A stretch of DNA of 64,000 bases from Favolaschia claudopus (GCA_037176885.1 JAWWNJ010000168.1:62001-126000); one strand, 5' to 3'; numbered from the stretch's first letter, positions 33,446 to 47,911 are shown. Translations and numbers: made by a program. Notes: generated by a model from the sequence alone, not told the origin.

Positions 33446-34652
33446 TTAGATTGGCCGTAACGCTTCAAGAACCCATCGAGAGCATCGCTCGACTCCCGCC
33501 GCGTATCCAGGGACTTGTCGGTCGTACTTGAGATTATGTTTCCATGCTGCAGCGGTAGATAGAGAAACATTTTCGTTCGCAATCTGCTCAAGCCGTCTTT
33601 GATACCAATGCTCGCATGTCGGACTCCACCACCCAATATTAAGCCCCGAAGTAGTAAAATTCGCCGGCTTGGGCCACCACGAGACAGTGGTGACCTGTCG
33701 CGCACCGGCGCTGCTTGTATCTTGTTGCCCTAAAATAATCATTAACGACAACTCAAATGCTCGAAAAGATGGCTTGAGTACCGGTGTCAATGTGGTACAC
33801 GCCACAGATGAGATCCAGCTCATCCGCCGTCAGTTGATCTTCCGAATACGCCTCGTCGATCCAACCATCGTGAAGGATTCTACCGGCTGTACTATTGGGA
33901 AGCAATAATGTTTGCGCTTCGTAGGGCAGCACGGCACGGGCCAAGCGTCCGACAATACCACCATATCGGACAGCGACGCGACTGCGAGAGCTTTTCAGAA
34001 ACTGATCACGGAGCATCGTGTAAGCTTCATAGTCTAGCTTGTCCGGTTTGTAGTTCAATGGTCGATATCCCAAACCGGAATACAGTTTCCCGCTGCTCTG
34101 AGGCACCGAGTTATGCGGCAACCCTGCTGTAGGCTCAGCCGTGATAGAACAAAGCCTGAACGCCATCCCTCGGCGTAGAAGCTGCTGAGCAACACTTGCG
34201 ATATCCGGACCCCACTTGTTGCGTACGATTTCAAGGGTGGTGGTCGCGCTGCTAAGGATTATACAGAATGGGCCTGACCGACTGCGCTCCAAGACGCGGT
34301 AGTGAACCTCATCCTTGCAAACAAAACTTGAGATGTCCATGCTCCATTCTTGGCGAATGGGACTTGTTTTGTTATGGTAATCCAAGAGATTAGAAGCGAT
34401 CATGTCCAGGCTTTTGGCGTCTCTGCATTGCGCCAGGAATACGCCAAAGCGACTCTGAAAGTCCGTTTCGAGTGGTTCGGTGCCCTTCTTCTGACCAAGA
34501 ACTCCAGCAATGCCGAGGTATCGTGGGAGATTCAGACCAGCGGAATCGGGAGGAGTTTCAGCAGCGTCTGCACTCCCGCGATTGTATCCAAAACGAAGAT
34601 AGGCGTGACGCTCAACTGGGAGGGTCTCGTAGCCCCGCGGATCGACAGACAT
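33446..34652 (-). CDS. hypothetical protein, two exons
   Basis: ATG 34652 opens MSVDPRGYETLPVERHAYLR. One short intron (about 33731-33781) joins CGVYHIDTG to QQDTSSAGARQVTTVSWWPK; TAA is at 33446-33448. Recognisable stretches are YLGIAGVLGQKK, VHYRVLERSRSGPFCIILSS, GPDIASVAQQLLRRGMAFRL and SGLNIGWWSPTCEHWYQRRL. Similar layouts occur in expanded, uncharacterised Agaricomycete protein families. No signal peptide, membrane segment or catalytic motif is evident. The product of roughly 390 residues is probably cytosolic or nuclear. It is divergent from the DUF7704 gene, 267 bp apart. Confidence 0.65.
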
Positions 34653-34919
34653 GGTTGCAATAGTGCTCCAGTCTGGAGGGATTGGGAGGTGTTCTCTAGA
34701 CTAGAGCATAGCGAATGCGATGGTCGAAAAGGAGGAAAAGGTAGGTAGGTTTGAATTCGGCCGAAACTGTGCGATAGATATACTTACCTTCGGGAAGCTT
34801 CGGCCCAACTCAGTTGAAGCTTGACTCTTCTCTTCAGCTTTGCTGCAGCTTTTGACGAGTACAGTGCTATAGTCTTTGGCTCTGGGCCCTCGTTTATCTC
34901 TCAGAGCTATATCTCTACC

Positions 34920-35773
34920 ATGTCCGGCTTTCCAGCTCTCTCCGGTTTCTACCAACTTCTTTTCCTATATCTCGAACCAAGTCAGCCTCCTCCAATGTTC
35001 AGTGTACTTTAATCGCGGTCTCTGATACACACAAAGTCTCTACGATGCTCCCCGCGCTCATGTCTTGGACGGTTCGTCCTAACATTTGAATCCCAATACA
35101 TCTCTGGACACGATTGAGAAGTTTCCCGGAGCGGAATGGTTCCACCACCAACTAATCCCCTCCTCTGCGCCTGTACCGACGACACCTCTGGACCCGCGGA
35201 CGCATATGATGGTCTGGCAGCTCGGAAATTGTTGGTTTCTCCGCTCCTGACGCGTCGATCCGTTGAAATTCACCGTTCATTATCTTACGCAAAGGCTACC
35301 TCCTCCTCGGTCTCGTCTCGTCCCTCGTCTTCCGCGCCGCGAGGGATAGCTTGCGCAAGGATCCCGTTGCGCAAGAGCGCGTTGTGGGCTCGCTTTTGGC
35401 TGCTCTAGCCATTGCAGACGTTTGTTGTCCTCATCTAATTCACAAGTATTCGTTGATGATATCTTTCTAGGTGACCCAGTAAGTTCATGAATCAGCTTTC
35501 CCGGCTCAGCAGAGGTGTAATTACCCTCGTAGCATCGCGGCTACTCTCGCTGGGCTACCAGAGGAACTCCGCTGGGCGCCTCTAACCTGGAATCCCATGA
35601 CCCATGGGAACATCTCGATTGTCGTTGTGCTGTTTACTGTGAGGTATACAACCTATTTCCTGCCTTGATCAGATGAATTAGAATTGACTCTGACTGACAG
35701 AATTTCGTGGTTCCTTGGGATCAACCGCACGTCGTACTATTATACGCCTCGAGCAAATAAGAAGACCGCCTGA
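34920..35773 (+). CDS. DUF7704 membrane protein with an 8-nt micro-exon
   Basis: The spliced product is 173 residues, the usual size of the family. It opens MSGFPALSGFYQLLFLYLEP and contains STMLPALMSW, AEWFHHQLIP, WQLGNCYLLLGLVSSLVFRA, RDSLRKDPVAQERVVGSLLA and TWNPMTHGNISIVVVLFTVR, then ISWFLGINRT. Four hydrophobic segments predict a small polytopic membrane protein; its function is unknown. The conserved ADVTHI motif can only be read if an 8-nt exon, GTGACCCA at 35471-35478, lies between introns 35420-35470 and 35479-35532. Skipping it shifts the frame and destroys the conserved C-terminal half. The stop is TGA at 35771-35773. Confidence 0.85.
35471..35478 (+). other. 8-nt micro-exon in the DUF7704 gene
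   Basis: TTTCTAG precedes and GTAAGT follows the eight bases GTGACCCA, so both splice sites are strong. They encode Val111, Thr112 and two bases of His113 in the conserved ADVTHI motif. Confidence 0.8.
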
Positions 35774-36095
35774 AACGCGAGTAACGGTTCGAGGGAAGAA
35801 TACTGAACAACAAATTGGATACAGATTACATTGCGGAGTACCTGGGACTACTAGGTGCATGCCACGATAAAAAGAAAGGCGAATGTCGAAGAACTACTCG
35901 TTGATGGTACAGTTGGTTATCTCACTTTGCGGGTATCTGTCGAAAGTTTGAGTCGGTCGGGAATGCATGCTCAGTCTTGAAGCAGCGTCTAAAGAAAGAG
36001 TGCGTGCGCCGCATGTGTGGAGGTATCCCTTAGTGATACGCACACACACGGCCTAAATGGTAAAAGGTGCAAAAACAATCCATTCGATTAAAACT
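35774..36095. other. convergent intergenic stretch, 322 bp
   Basis: Two stop codons face each other here. No gene, repeat or RNA was seen; it should hold both 3' UTRs. Confidence 0.5.
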
Positions 36096-37687
36096 TTAAT
36101 TGTTCATGACTGTGAATCGTCGCTGCGGCGGGTGTGGCGAGCGAGGGGGAGGTGCAGGCGGCGGCGCAGGGGGAGGACTACTGATGGAGCTCTCGTCATA
36201 ATGGGAAGAGAGATCCACCTCCGACATGTCGAGTGGATGGATGATGGGTATGGGCTCGTTGGCGGTCTCCTCCTGCGTTCGCCGTTGCCACTGCTGTATT
36301 GACGCGTGGACGCTGTTGGGCTCGGGTTGAGCGGATGGGGGGCGCAAGAGGGGGTTCCCGGAGGGGAGGGCGGGGCTGACGGGTACGGGGAGCCCCGCGT
36401 GAGGTGGTGCCGTTGGTCGCTGTTGCGTGACGATGGCTGACGGTGGTGGTCTGCGCTGGAAACGACCGACAAGGAGATTGGCGTTGAACGATATCCTTGA
36501 CAGGCGAGATTGGGGAGAGGGAGGCTCGGGCGCTCGCGGTCTAGGTGCTGGTGAAGACGAGACGGCGTAGACTGGCGCTGTGAAGGGTACGGGTGCCATG
36601 TCTGGCGGTGGCCGAGGGGGGCCCTGTGCCGTTGACCATTTACTCCTTATCCATCCGAGCGGTGATAGAGTCGTGGATAGAGGAACGTTCGAGCGGTGTT
36701 GGTTCTTCCGGTAACGCACATACAAGAAGGCCACAGCTAGAAGGAGGATTACAGCTAAAGCTGCTATCACGCCTCCTGCAATTGCAGCAGTATTGGATCC
36801 CTTGGAGGCACCGGCAACGGGACCTGGTGATGAAGTTGTCGAACTAGTAGCACCAGAGGCTTGGGTTGCCGTAGGATCGGATAAATCATCGAAACTAATT
36901 GTTCCTCTAAACATTACGCATTGACACGATAACCGGAGACTTACCCAAACGTTATAGAATCAAGAATCATCAACGAATTCGGACCACCGATCCTCCCATT
37001 TTTGATCTCCAACGTATGGTTTGACAGTTCAAGAGGATCAGAGATGAACACGGTGGCTAGTTGGAAATTCTGCGATCCTGATGGCACATGAGGGAATGTG
37101 CCTCTCTGTATCCCGTCAATGAGGAATGTGAGATCGGAGGTGCCGCTGCGAAATCGTGAGTTCCCTCGAGAAAGATTCGCAGAACATGGCGGCGTACGCT
37201 GGGTTGGTCAAGGTATTGACGAGAATACAGTTGACGCTCACAGAGCTGCCTGTGAAGGACATTCATACCCAGAGGCGTGTTATCTAGGAGACAAGCACCC
37301 ACCGAAGAATAAGAGGGTCACAGACGGAGGAATTTGTTTGCTTCTGCCCGAATTGTGCTGATTCTGGCATGGTTTGAGCCGAAGAAGGAGAATTCATGGA
37401 CACAGGACGAACAAACAGTGAACCATGGAATGTATTCATCGACGCAATGTCCCGAATCGGCAGAATTGAGCAGTTATCGCATCCACCAATTGCTCCCTGT
37501 AGCCAGCCGTTGTCGGGTAGGTAGATGATTTGAGAGCCGCTTGGGCCACCATTCGTATCGTCCACCGCTGTCGATACCAATGAAACCAGAGATTCAACCA
37601 GAAATATATAGACATACTCGTATTGACGAGGACCGCCGAAGCCAAGTGAAATAAAGAGAGGAAGGTCGGCAGCCATAAGCAACGCAT
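36096..37687 (-). CDS. single-pass membrane protein with Pro-rich cytosolic tail
   Basis: ATG 37687 opens a clear signal peptide (MRCLWLPTFLSLFHLASA). Small exons then give an extracellular region with VDDTNGGPSGSQIIYLPDNG, GGCDNCS, IPPSVTLLFFGSSVSVNCIL, SDLTFLIDGIQRGTFPHVP and LEIKNGRIGGPNSLMILDSI. This beta-rich domain is widespread in basidiomycetes but of unknown ligand. A Ser/Thr-rich stalk leads to one membrane helix (AAIAGGVIAALAVILLLAVA) and a tail of about 190 residues that is rich in Pro (PPPAPPPAPPPRSP). The layout suggests a cell-surface sensor or adhesion-like protein; this is inference. It is divergent from GCN20, 241 bp apart. Confidence 0.8.
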
Positions 37688-37928
37688 GTTGGTCGAGGTA
37701 GTGAGAACGAAAGAAGGAGGAATCTTGGTGTACCACGGTCAACTGCCAGCGACCATGAAGAACAATCAAGGACGGAGTGACCGAAGAAGGGCCATCGCGT
37801 TTAAATAGTAACCTGGAGGGTTGGTCGAAGCACTGCCCTTGACGTGGGAGACAGACGGGTGTGATGATGCGACACATGAGGATCAACTTCCCATCTCTCG
37901 TCCCGGAACCGTCAGAAATCTCTATTCC

Positions 37929-40900
37929 ATGCCATCTGAAGATACCATTGCTGCAGAGATCAGAGACTCTTTCCCTGGGACAGAAGAAGTAATTGTTCAA
38001 TATCTGGCTGGTTATCTCGTCGACGACGCAGGCGAAGAGGAGGACGTTTTACATGTGGCTCGCCAAATTCTCGAGTCAGTCGCCGGGGACCGCGACGATG
38101 TCCTGGAAAAACTCATGCTCAGACTGGGAGACCTCTTGGAAGACCAACTGAATGAACGCCTGAAAAAGCGCGCTGGTCCGAAGCTGCACAAACTAGACAG
38201 AGTGATGGACATGAGCAAAACACAAATCTCCAACACAATTGCGCTGTCTGAAGGTGTTGACCTCGAATCCATCAACAAGGGAAAGTGCGTCCAGAGGGCT
38301 GCTTGGCAACTGCTGTTTATCCACTTGGACCCAGGGCCTCGCGGGTGGACGTCAAAAAACTGGAAAAGCAAGAAGCCAAGCTCAAAGTCTGTCGCTTCGA
38401 CATCTTTCCGTTTCTTTCTCTCAAATTCTGTTTTTCGACCAGGCGAAAATCGAAAAACGTTCACGACGCGACCTATACGAAGGCTCTAAACTATTGGATG
38501 CTCATCGCAAACAGGTGCGCTCTGCCTCGTGTCATACGGCGAGGCTGATCACAGTTGAAATTTCCAAAAACAGCAAACCTATGAAGAAATGTTCATGAAA
38601 GTAGGTGTATTTGCAGCATCAAGCGCCCCTGGATCCCAATTTTTTTTTCCAAAGATAAATCCCCTGGAAGCGAGCACCGCTGCCAAAAATAAAAGCAAAG
38701 ACATTCATCTCCCGTCCATCGATGTCAACTTTGCGTCGAACAGAATCCTGTGCGCTTTCTATCTTGTCGTCATGGTGGACTCTCGTCTTGATAACTATCC
38801 AGTTCCGGCGCGTCCCTCACTCTTGCGTATGGTCGTCGGTATGGCCTCATCGGTCGCAACGGTCTGTCCCACAACCACCTATCTGTGATCCGCTCACACA
38901 GGCCATACTCGTTTTTTTCCCAGGTGTGGGTAAAAGTACACTTTTACGGCACATCGCTATGCGAGAAGTCCCAATACCCGCCCATATCACCATCTTGTTT
39001 GTTGAGCAAGAAGTGAGGACATTTCTCTCAGAATGGTGTTGTTCTCAAAATATACATCTTACGCTGGGTGCCAGGTCATGGGCGATGATACGACCGCTAT
39101 TGATTCTGTCCTGAAAGCTGATGTTTGGAGAGACCATTTGATGAAGGAAGAAGCTTCGTTGAATGCAACTCTCAACAGCTTAGAGGCGGAGGGTGATGAC
39201 AAGCGATTTGTAGACGCTCGCGAAGAAGCATCATCACGGTTAGCAGATGTACATGCGCGATTGGCTGAAATGGACGCGGAGAGCGGACCCGCGAGAGCAG
39301 CCGCTTTACTTGCCGGTAATGCGGGTTCCTTTTTTTCCTTTTGATCGAGCGGTTTATTCTGGACGCACTCAGGTCTTGGGTTCGATGAGGCTGACCAGCA
39401 ACGACCAACAAGTTCATTCAGTGGTGGTTGGCGGTAAGAGTATTTTTATGGATCCTGTGTCACTGGCGCTCATTCCTATCAGGATGCGACTGGCGCTGGC
39501 CAGAGCATTGTTTGTAAAGGTAGCATACTCTCCATGCTGTCGTCTCTTGTGACTGATTTTCTCAGCCTGCGTTATTGCTGCTTGATGAACCTTCAAATCA
39601 CAGTCAGTTGCAATGGTCACAGGAAATTCACTAATCTTGATTGATTCTTCATAGTCGATTTGAATGCTCTGGCTTGGTTAGAAGACTATCTTCAAACATG
39701 GCCTGGTACTCTGCTTGTTGTGTAAGAGTGGATTCTGTCGTTGTTGCGTACCAACTAACGATTTTGCAAGCTCTCACGACCGTGCTTTCTTGTACAGCTG
39801 CCGTTCCATCCCAAGTTTCGTTCCTGACTTCTATAATACGACAGGGATGCAGTTGCAACGGATATCGTACATCAGCATTCGAGTAGGCTAGATTATTACA
39901 AGGGGTAACTAACGCCACTGTCTATTGCACTGACGATTTGACGCTCATTCGAATCCAGGAATTTCACGCAGTTCTACTCCACCAAATCAGAACGCGACCG
40001 GAATCTGCGCAAGGAGTATGAAACGCAGATGGACTACCGCAAACATCTGCAGGCGTTCATCGATCGGTGGAGGTATAATGCCAACAGGGCTGCACAAGCA
40101 CAATCCAAAATTAAAATCCTCGAAAAGGTTGTAAACGACTAGTCTGTTTTCTTCGTCATTCTGACGCATGGTTAGCTACCCGATCTGGAACCGCCAGAGG
40201 CGGAGGAGACGGAGCAGTTCAAGTAAATCAGCAGCAGATTGCTACCTGGGGATTCGCGGGCTGACTAGGCTATGCTAGGTTCCCAGAGACGGAGAAGATC
40301 TCGCCACCGTTACTACAAATGAACGAGGTCACCTTTGGATATACTGCCGACAAAATCATTCTCAAGGGTGTCAACATCGACGTTGGGCTGGATTCAAGAA
40401 TAGCTATCGTTGGTGCTAACGGATCCGGAAAGTCCACTCTGTGCGTAGCTCGACGTTCACGTGTCAAATTTTCTTATCTGAACGCCGTGTCAGAATCAAA
40501 GTCCTCACGGGTGACTTGAATCCCATGGCTGGACATGTTACACGGAACGGACGACTACGAGTGTACGTTATATATTGATTCTCTTCCTTCGTCCGAAATT
40601 CATGTGCTTCATTTAGCGGCTACTTCGCTCAGCATCATGTGGACTCGCTCATCCCTTCGATGTCGCCGGTACAATTCCTTGCGTCGAAGTTCCCCGGGAA
40701 GAGCGAGCAGGAGTACAGACAGCATCTCGGGAATTTCCAGATCAGCGGGATGACGGGGTGCTTTTCGTTTTCTTCTGCTTCCGATGCGTGACTGACTGAG
40801 TTGGATGAATCAGGCTTCAGTCAATAGGAACCCTTAGTGGAGGTCAAAAATCGCGTGTGGCGTTCGCTGTTCTCTCCTTGCAACAGCCTCACGTCTTGTT

Positions 40901-41368
40901 ACTTGATGAAGTGCGCCATTTCGTTTCGCTCTCAACGCTTCATTTCCCTGATGAATCATTGCCATATAGCCTACCAATCACTTGGATATCGAGGTCAGTC
41001 GATTTGCACTTGCCGAGGCCAGCTTCATCTATCTTACAAACGGCGATATGTACAGGGTCTCGACGCTCTCATGCTTGCCCTGCAAAAGTGGAACGGTGGT
41101 GTTATTATCATCTCCCACGACGAGCGATTCATCACCAACGTCGCCAAAGAGGTAAGCGCTGTAAAACCCTTTCCTTGGTTGTCGTTTGAATCTGACCCCG
41201 ACGACGTGCAGCTCTGGGTATGTGGCAGTGGCACGGTTTCCAAGTTCAGAGGGGACGTACAGAGTTATAAGGTATGAAATCATTTTTCTTTCGTTTGTAA
41301 GGCAGGACATTGACGGTGACCCGATTTCTTAGAACTTGATCGTCAGCAATATCAAATCTAAACCCTGA
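37929..41368 (+). CDS. GCN20: ABCF ATPase, Gcn20/ABCF3 type
   Basis: The N-terminal region from MPSEDTIAAEIRDSF matches ABCF3/Gcn20 (VIVQYLAGYLVDD, HVARQILESVAGD). Two ABC cassettes follow. The first has Walker A GRNGVGKST (split by an intron after GRNG), signature SFSGGWRMRLALARAL and Walker B LLLLDEPSNHID. The second has GANGSGKST, TLSGGQKSRVAFAVL and VLLLDEPTNHLD. The linker between cassettes carries the arm-like helices (YETQMDYRKHLQAFIDRWR). There are no membrane segments. Gcn20 binds Gcn1 on ribosomes and supports Gcn2 activation during amino-acid starvation. The gene has many short introns and ends with TGA at 41366-41368. I start at 37929 because upstream in-frame codons lie in the promoter of the divergent gene. 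Confidence 0.92.
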
Positions 41369-41597
41369 TCTGCCTGCCATTTTTACCTTCTTACCCACGC
41401 GCGTGTGTACTTTGCGGCTGGCGAAGCGCTCGGAGCCTCGGACGGAGAGACCTGTCGATATCTTTGATGTGTCTCTGGTGGATGATCTCAGGATGATCAT
41501 GGCATTATATTGGAGGGTACACCGATTTTCGTCTAGTACGCTCGGATCCCCGAACGACAATCTCTACACGGAACAGTGATGGTGAATCTAAACTAGG

Positions 41598-42047
41598 TTA
41601 TGTGGGCTCTGGTTTTTCAATCGCCGCGACGCTCGAATCCCTTTTGTAAGTAAATACCGTTTCTGATGCTTGGCCCATCGGATGCCATGCGTCTTGGACG
41701 TGAATGAGAAAATAAGTAGGCGGTTCACGCTCAGGAGTGCGCTCTGTGACTCGGGTGCGCGTAATACCAGTTTCATCGTCGACGAGGATGTGCTTTTCAA
41801 AATAGGCAGATCAGTGGCTGTCCCGAGACTCGCCGATCACTTGAACTGAACTCTCATCTTGACTCCCATGCAGTTTTCAAACCTCGCGAATGAATACACT
41901 TGCTATGACCTACGTTGAGGATGCTGGTCGCTACAGAACAGTTTGACCAAGACCCAGAGGAACTCGCTGTTTAGTTCGAATGAATGCAGCAATGCAGTGA
42001 TCTACCGTTGAATTCAATCCAACTTGTGCTTGACCTTGTGCATGCAT
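41598..42047 (-). pseudogene. possible decayed small gene
   Basis: The last exon (41793-41598) reads convincingly as protein: HILVDDETGITRTRVTERTP, EREPPTYFLIHVQDAWHPM and ending in EKPEPT. A 48-nt intron joins it in frame to HGSQDESSVQ. Upstream, ATG 42047 opens MHAQGQAQVGLNSTVDHCIA, which a normal intron joins to ASVFIREV, but a TGA then interrupts the frame before KLHGSQ. Either the gene carries a nonsense mutation or my splice model misses something. No family was recognised. It lies between GCN20 and the GH76 gene. Confidence 0.3.
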
Positions 42048-42232
42048 AATTTTAGTGAACAAGCTGTGTTTCTAAAGCCACTTGTTGCTCTAAAATCCGC
42101 CTCTCGCTTCAAATTTGGCTCGTTGGTTTTAGAATGTTATTTTTGGGTCTCAACGTAACATGTGCACTGCGATACTTCGGCGCCTAGCAGATTCGGTCGG
42201 CGGCAAGGTTGTTTCCTGCGTATACCTTCCAG

Positions 42233-44165
42233 ATGAGAGCGTTCCACTCCCTTTACGCTGCCTTGGTCTTGCTGGTGGTCTCTGTCTTCACAGAGGCTTC
42301 GCCTTCCGGCGTGGCGAAACGACAGCAATGCCAATCCAGTCTCGATGTTGCAGCGGCAAGTATCCAGGCCTTTGCAGCGACTTCTTGACATTTTATAACA
42401 CATTCCCCTTCCTTGGCAGTCGGTTGCCAAAAGGCTCCAGTCCAATTACTTCAATTCAATCACTGGGGAATATAATGGAGGTCTGTCTTGAGATTGTAAC
42501 ACTAACGTACCAAAATCATTCAACCAATCGTAAGGCGCACACTGGACGGATGCCAACGCTATTGAGAACATCCATAACTTGGTGAGGTTTTTACTTGCCA
42601 GAACATCCGGCCTCTTGTTCAAATTCATATCAGATGCTCGCGACGGGAACGGACGATTTCTCCAGTCTTGGAGACAATTCGTATCTCGGAAGAACGGCAA
42701 ATCTGCAAGCAGAGACTGGCATCTCTCTCTGGGCTACCCTATTGAATGGTAGTTACGATGATGCTGGCGTGAGAACACATAAATTTCAGTGTTAATTCTT
42801 CATGTTCATCTTGAACGTCGCAGTGGATTATTCTCGCCCTCTGGAAAATCGCGGACTACAAGCGTGCAAGAGGCCTCGACGATTCTGCCTATCTCGTCAG
42901 TCGCGATTTTGGGTTACATGCGCTAAACTCATGAACAATTCATGCAGGCAAGTGCAAATACTGTCTATGGTATCGTTCAGAGTGCATGGGATACTTCAGC
43001 CTGTGGAGGTGGAGGTATACAGATGATTATCGACCCTCTCTTCGATTATATCATTATAACTCTGTCTAGTTTGGTGGTCAAGTGCGAAGGATTACAAAAA
43101 CTCCATCACCAACGAACTTTTCTTGTTGGTCTCAGCAACAGGGGCCATTAATTTCCCGGATAATGCCGCCTTCCTTACGAACGCAAACAACGTGAGTGCT
43201 TTATTTCCTCGTCAACGGCAGATCCCACAAGACCGACAGGTGTGGAACTGGAGTGCGCCTCGTTCCGACCTTCAGGTTTTATGAATTAACCATCTCCTAG
43301 TCAAGAACAGCCAGTTGCGAAACTCGCAGGGGTTATACAACGACGGCTTGGTGACCAGCACTTGCGCGAATAACGGTCAAACAACGTGGATCTATAATCA
43401 GGTTTGAACCGCCTTGCGATATGTGCGTTATCTGATTCAAACAAACCCTCGAATAGGGAGTCATTGCATCTGGTCTTGGTGCTCTCTACGCGGTCACGAA
43501 AGACTCGTCTCTCCTGGATGAGGCCGAAATCACTTTGGATGCTGCGATCTCACTGTTAACAGACAACAACATCCTGAGAGAATCTTGCGATGATGCTGCG
43601 AGCGGAGGGGCGACCTGCAACAACGATCAGGTATCTCAATGAACGAACTTTCTCGTGTAGGGGTTCTAACGCAGTTTGACCCCTTCAGCAAGCTTTCAAG
43701 GTAACGTTTCTAGTATATGCACGCGTCATTTTCCCATCAACTCAGTGCTTCCGTAGGGCATCTTCACCAAGTACGCAGACTTATCGTATGCTGAAGGGAG
43801 ATTCGCTCACCAGTCTCATCTCAGACACCTGCAGTATTATTTGGACCGAGTCAACGACCCTGCTCGTACCGCGAAATACAGCAATTTCTTACACGCCCAA
43901 GCTTCAGGGGTATTACATTTCGGGACGGATTCTTCCAATGATATTGGGAGCGTATGGTACGCTGATTCTTTCTAGTAATTGTTCGACCTATCTCAATGCC
44001 GGGTGTAGGTACGCACCAGACCAAGGGGGTTCAGGTCTGTTATCCCGTTTCGTGATTATACATATGTCTTGTTCATGGCTTGTAGTATTCTCGGCCTCTT
44101 CGTCGTCCTCTGGGCTTGCCGCACATATTGCCAACGCCAAGTACGGCCCTTGCACATCTTTGTAA
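42233..44165 (+). CDS. GH76 family alpha-1,6-mannanase-like enzyme
   Basis: ATG 42233 opens a signal peptide (MRAFHSLYAALVLLVVSVFT). The spliced chain contains AHWTDANAIENIHNLMLATG, TGISLWATLLNGSYDDAGW with the two adjacent catalytic Asp (42757-42762), ILALWKIADYKRARG, WWSSAKDYKNSITNELFLLV, GVIASGLGALYAVTKDSSLL and SVWYAPDQGGS. This is the GH76 pattern of endo-alpha-1,6-mannanases; fungal members (Dfg5/Dcw1 type) act on mannan or in cross-linking GPI mannoproteins to the wall. No C-terminal GPI signal is seen, so this one is probably secreted. The gene uses a 13-nt exon (43241-43253) and a 12-nt exon (43689-43700). Its first intron (42368-42419) appears to be GC-AG. Confidence 0.9.
43241..43253 (+). 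other. 13-nt exon in the GH76 gene
   Basis: GTGTGGAACTGGA lies between GACAG and GTGCGC splice sites and encodes VWN plus W and the first base of Ile. The next exon starts TC AAG and restores the conserved VWNWIKNS segment. Confidence 0.75.
43689..43700 (+). other. 12-nt exon in the GH76 gene
   Basis: CAAGCTTTCAAG (Gln-Ala-Phe-Lys) is bounded by CCTTCAG and GTAACG. It completes the conserved DQQAFKGIFTKY segment; skipping it would keep the frame. Confidence 0.75.
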
Positions 44166-44364
44166 TTTTGAGCGCGCAAAAAGTATTCTCCTCGAATCTC
44201 TGAGCTTGAAGTGACAAACTGATGGTGGTATTACAATGCGCGCGCCTGCATTCTGTTCAATACTCGATACATAGTAATCAATAGTAAGCACTGTAAGCTA
44301 GGTACGATGCCCTGTCCATTGGCTGTAGATCAAGTCCTCGTATTTGAAACATCTGCAACTGTTC

Positions 44365-46577
<2,213 letters not shown>

Positions 46578-47271
46578 GATTCACTCTTTCGATTTCTTTG
46601 AGGTGGTCTTTGAGATTGGTTGTGGTTGGAGTTTGAGGTTGGTAATGGGTATCGATCACAATCGGGCCAATTCAAGCTTGGACCCACGAGGTTCCCAAGC
46701 TCCGCCCGCGTCGTTCTGTCATGCGCTGACGGCGGAGGCCCTTGGAAATGCATTTGTTGCTTCCGACTCGCATGGCAATTGGTTATTCAAGAGCTCGTTA
46801 TGGAAAGGTCCAACCCGAGATCGACGGAGGTCAAGCTGACGACGACGAGGGACGGGAGAGCGGAAGCGCTAGGCGGGGAAGGTGAAGGAAAGGGAGAAAG
46901 CTCAAGATGATAGCGGGGTTGTTATAAGGATGTCTGCTGGTCGAATGGCAAAACGCCAATTATTCAAACGCGCGGCTATCGCTATTGGTCTTCGAATCAG
47001 CGCGTCTCCATCTCATCTTTCCACAATATTGCTAACGTTCGTGAAGACTCATACTTGACTCTGTAACGACGAGCTTGCAAGGTTCAAGATGACCCTTGAC
47101 TAGTATCCAACTTTGAACAAGTGTTGCCTGCTGTCCCTTAGGATATTTGTCGAACTTTTGAACTCTATGCATGGCTCACTCCATGATTTGAGTTCTGAAA
47201 AGCCTTCAGTATCAGGGGTATCGAAGGGTGAAGAATTCTATATGAAGAGATACAAGGCGCGATCGTTACGA
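46578..47271. other. intergenic stretch, 694 bp
   Basis: This contains the ornithine aminotransferase promoter (left) and the DSS4 3' end (right). No gene was recognised. Confidence 0.5.
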
Positions 47272-47911
47272 TCAAGTGGATGCGCGATAGCCAACCCTGT
47301 TGCAAGCCAACCAAAATTCCGTTCCGCCTACCTCACTCCAACCCAGAGGACCCAATTCACATTCCGCACAGACCAAAAGTTTCATTTGTGGGCGGTCTAA
47401 TCTGCATTACATCGTCGAATGAAAACAAAGAAAAAAGAGCCAACCTGTGTTGGCCCCAGGAAGCGGCTTCGAGAACCCAATATTCTCAAATTCCATTGGA
47501 GACGGAGTTATCAGCCACCAATGCGTCGACGCGGGGGGATCAGGGAGAGGCGGAAGGAGCGAATGTGTGCGGTCGGGAGGTTCCAGCTACATATTACCGC
47601 ACATGTGCGCTTGATCTACCGGCCGCTTTGAAGGTGAAAACATACACGCGACTTACCTGGAGACTAGGCTTCTCGACGAGGGAGGCGACGCCCGTGCGAA
47701 GGATGAGGCTGGCGCATTCGGCGCGGGGGCAGAGGAGATCGTATTTATTGTGCATTGAGTTTGAGGAAGCAGATTCAGATGTGGTGAGTTCTGCGAGGCC
47801 GGTGGGGAAGGAGTCGAGTGTGCGGGATGTGAGTCTGGTTCGGGATGGGCGCAGGAGGGCGTCCATGACGCCGGGAGGTATTTGACTTGAGGATTGTTCA
47901 GCGTCAGTCAT
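47272..47911 (-). CDS. DSS4: Mss4/Dss4-type Rab GTPase regulator
   Basis: Three exons from ATG 47911 to TGA at 47272-47274 give about 170 residues. The N-terminal segment is Ser/Thr-rich (MTDAEQSSSQIPPGVMDALL). A zinc-binding core follows: YDLLCPRAECASLILRTGVA with the first CxxxC pair, THWWLITPSPMEFENIGFSK, and KLLVCAECELGPLGWSEVGG with the second CxxC pair, ending EFWLACNRVGYRAST. This matches Mss4/Dss4, which bind nucleotide-free exocytic Rab GTPases such as Sec4/Rab8 and act as exchange factor or chaperone. Spacing and length are normal for the family. It is divergent from the CofD-like gene. Confidence 0.88.
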
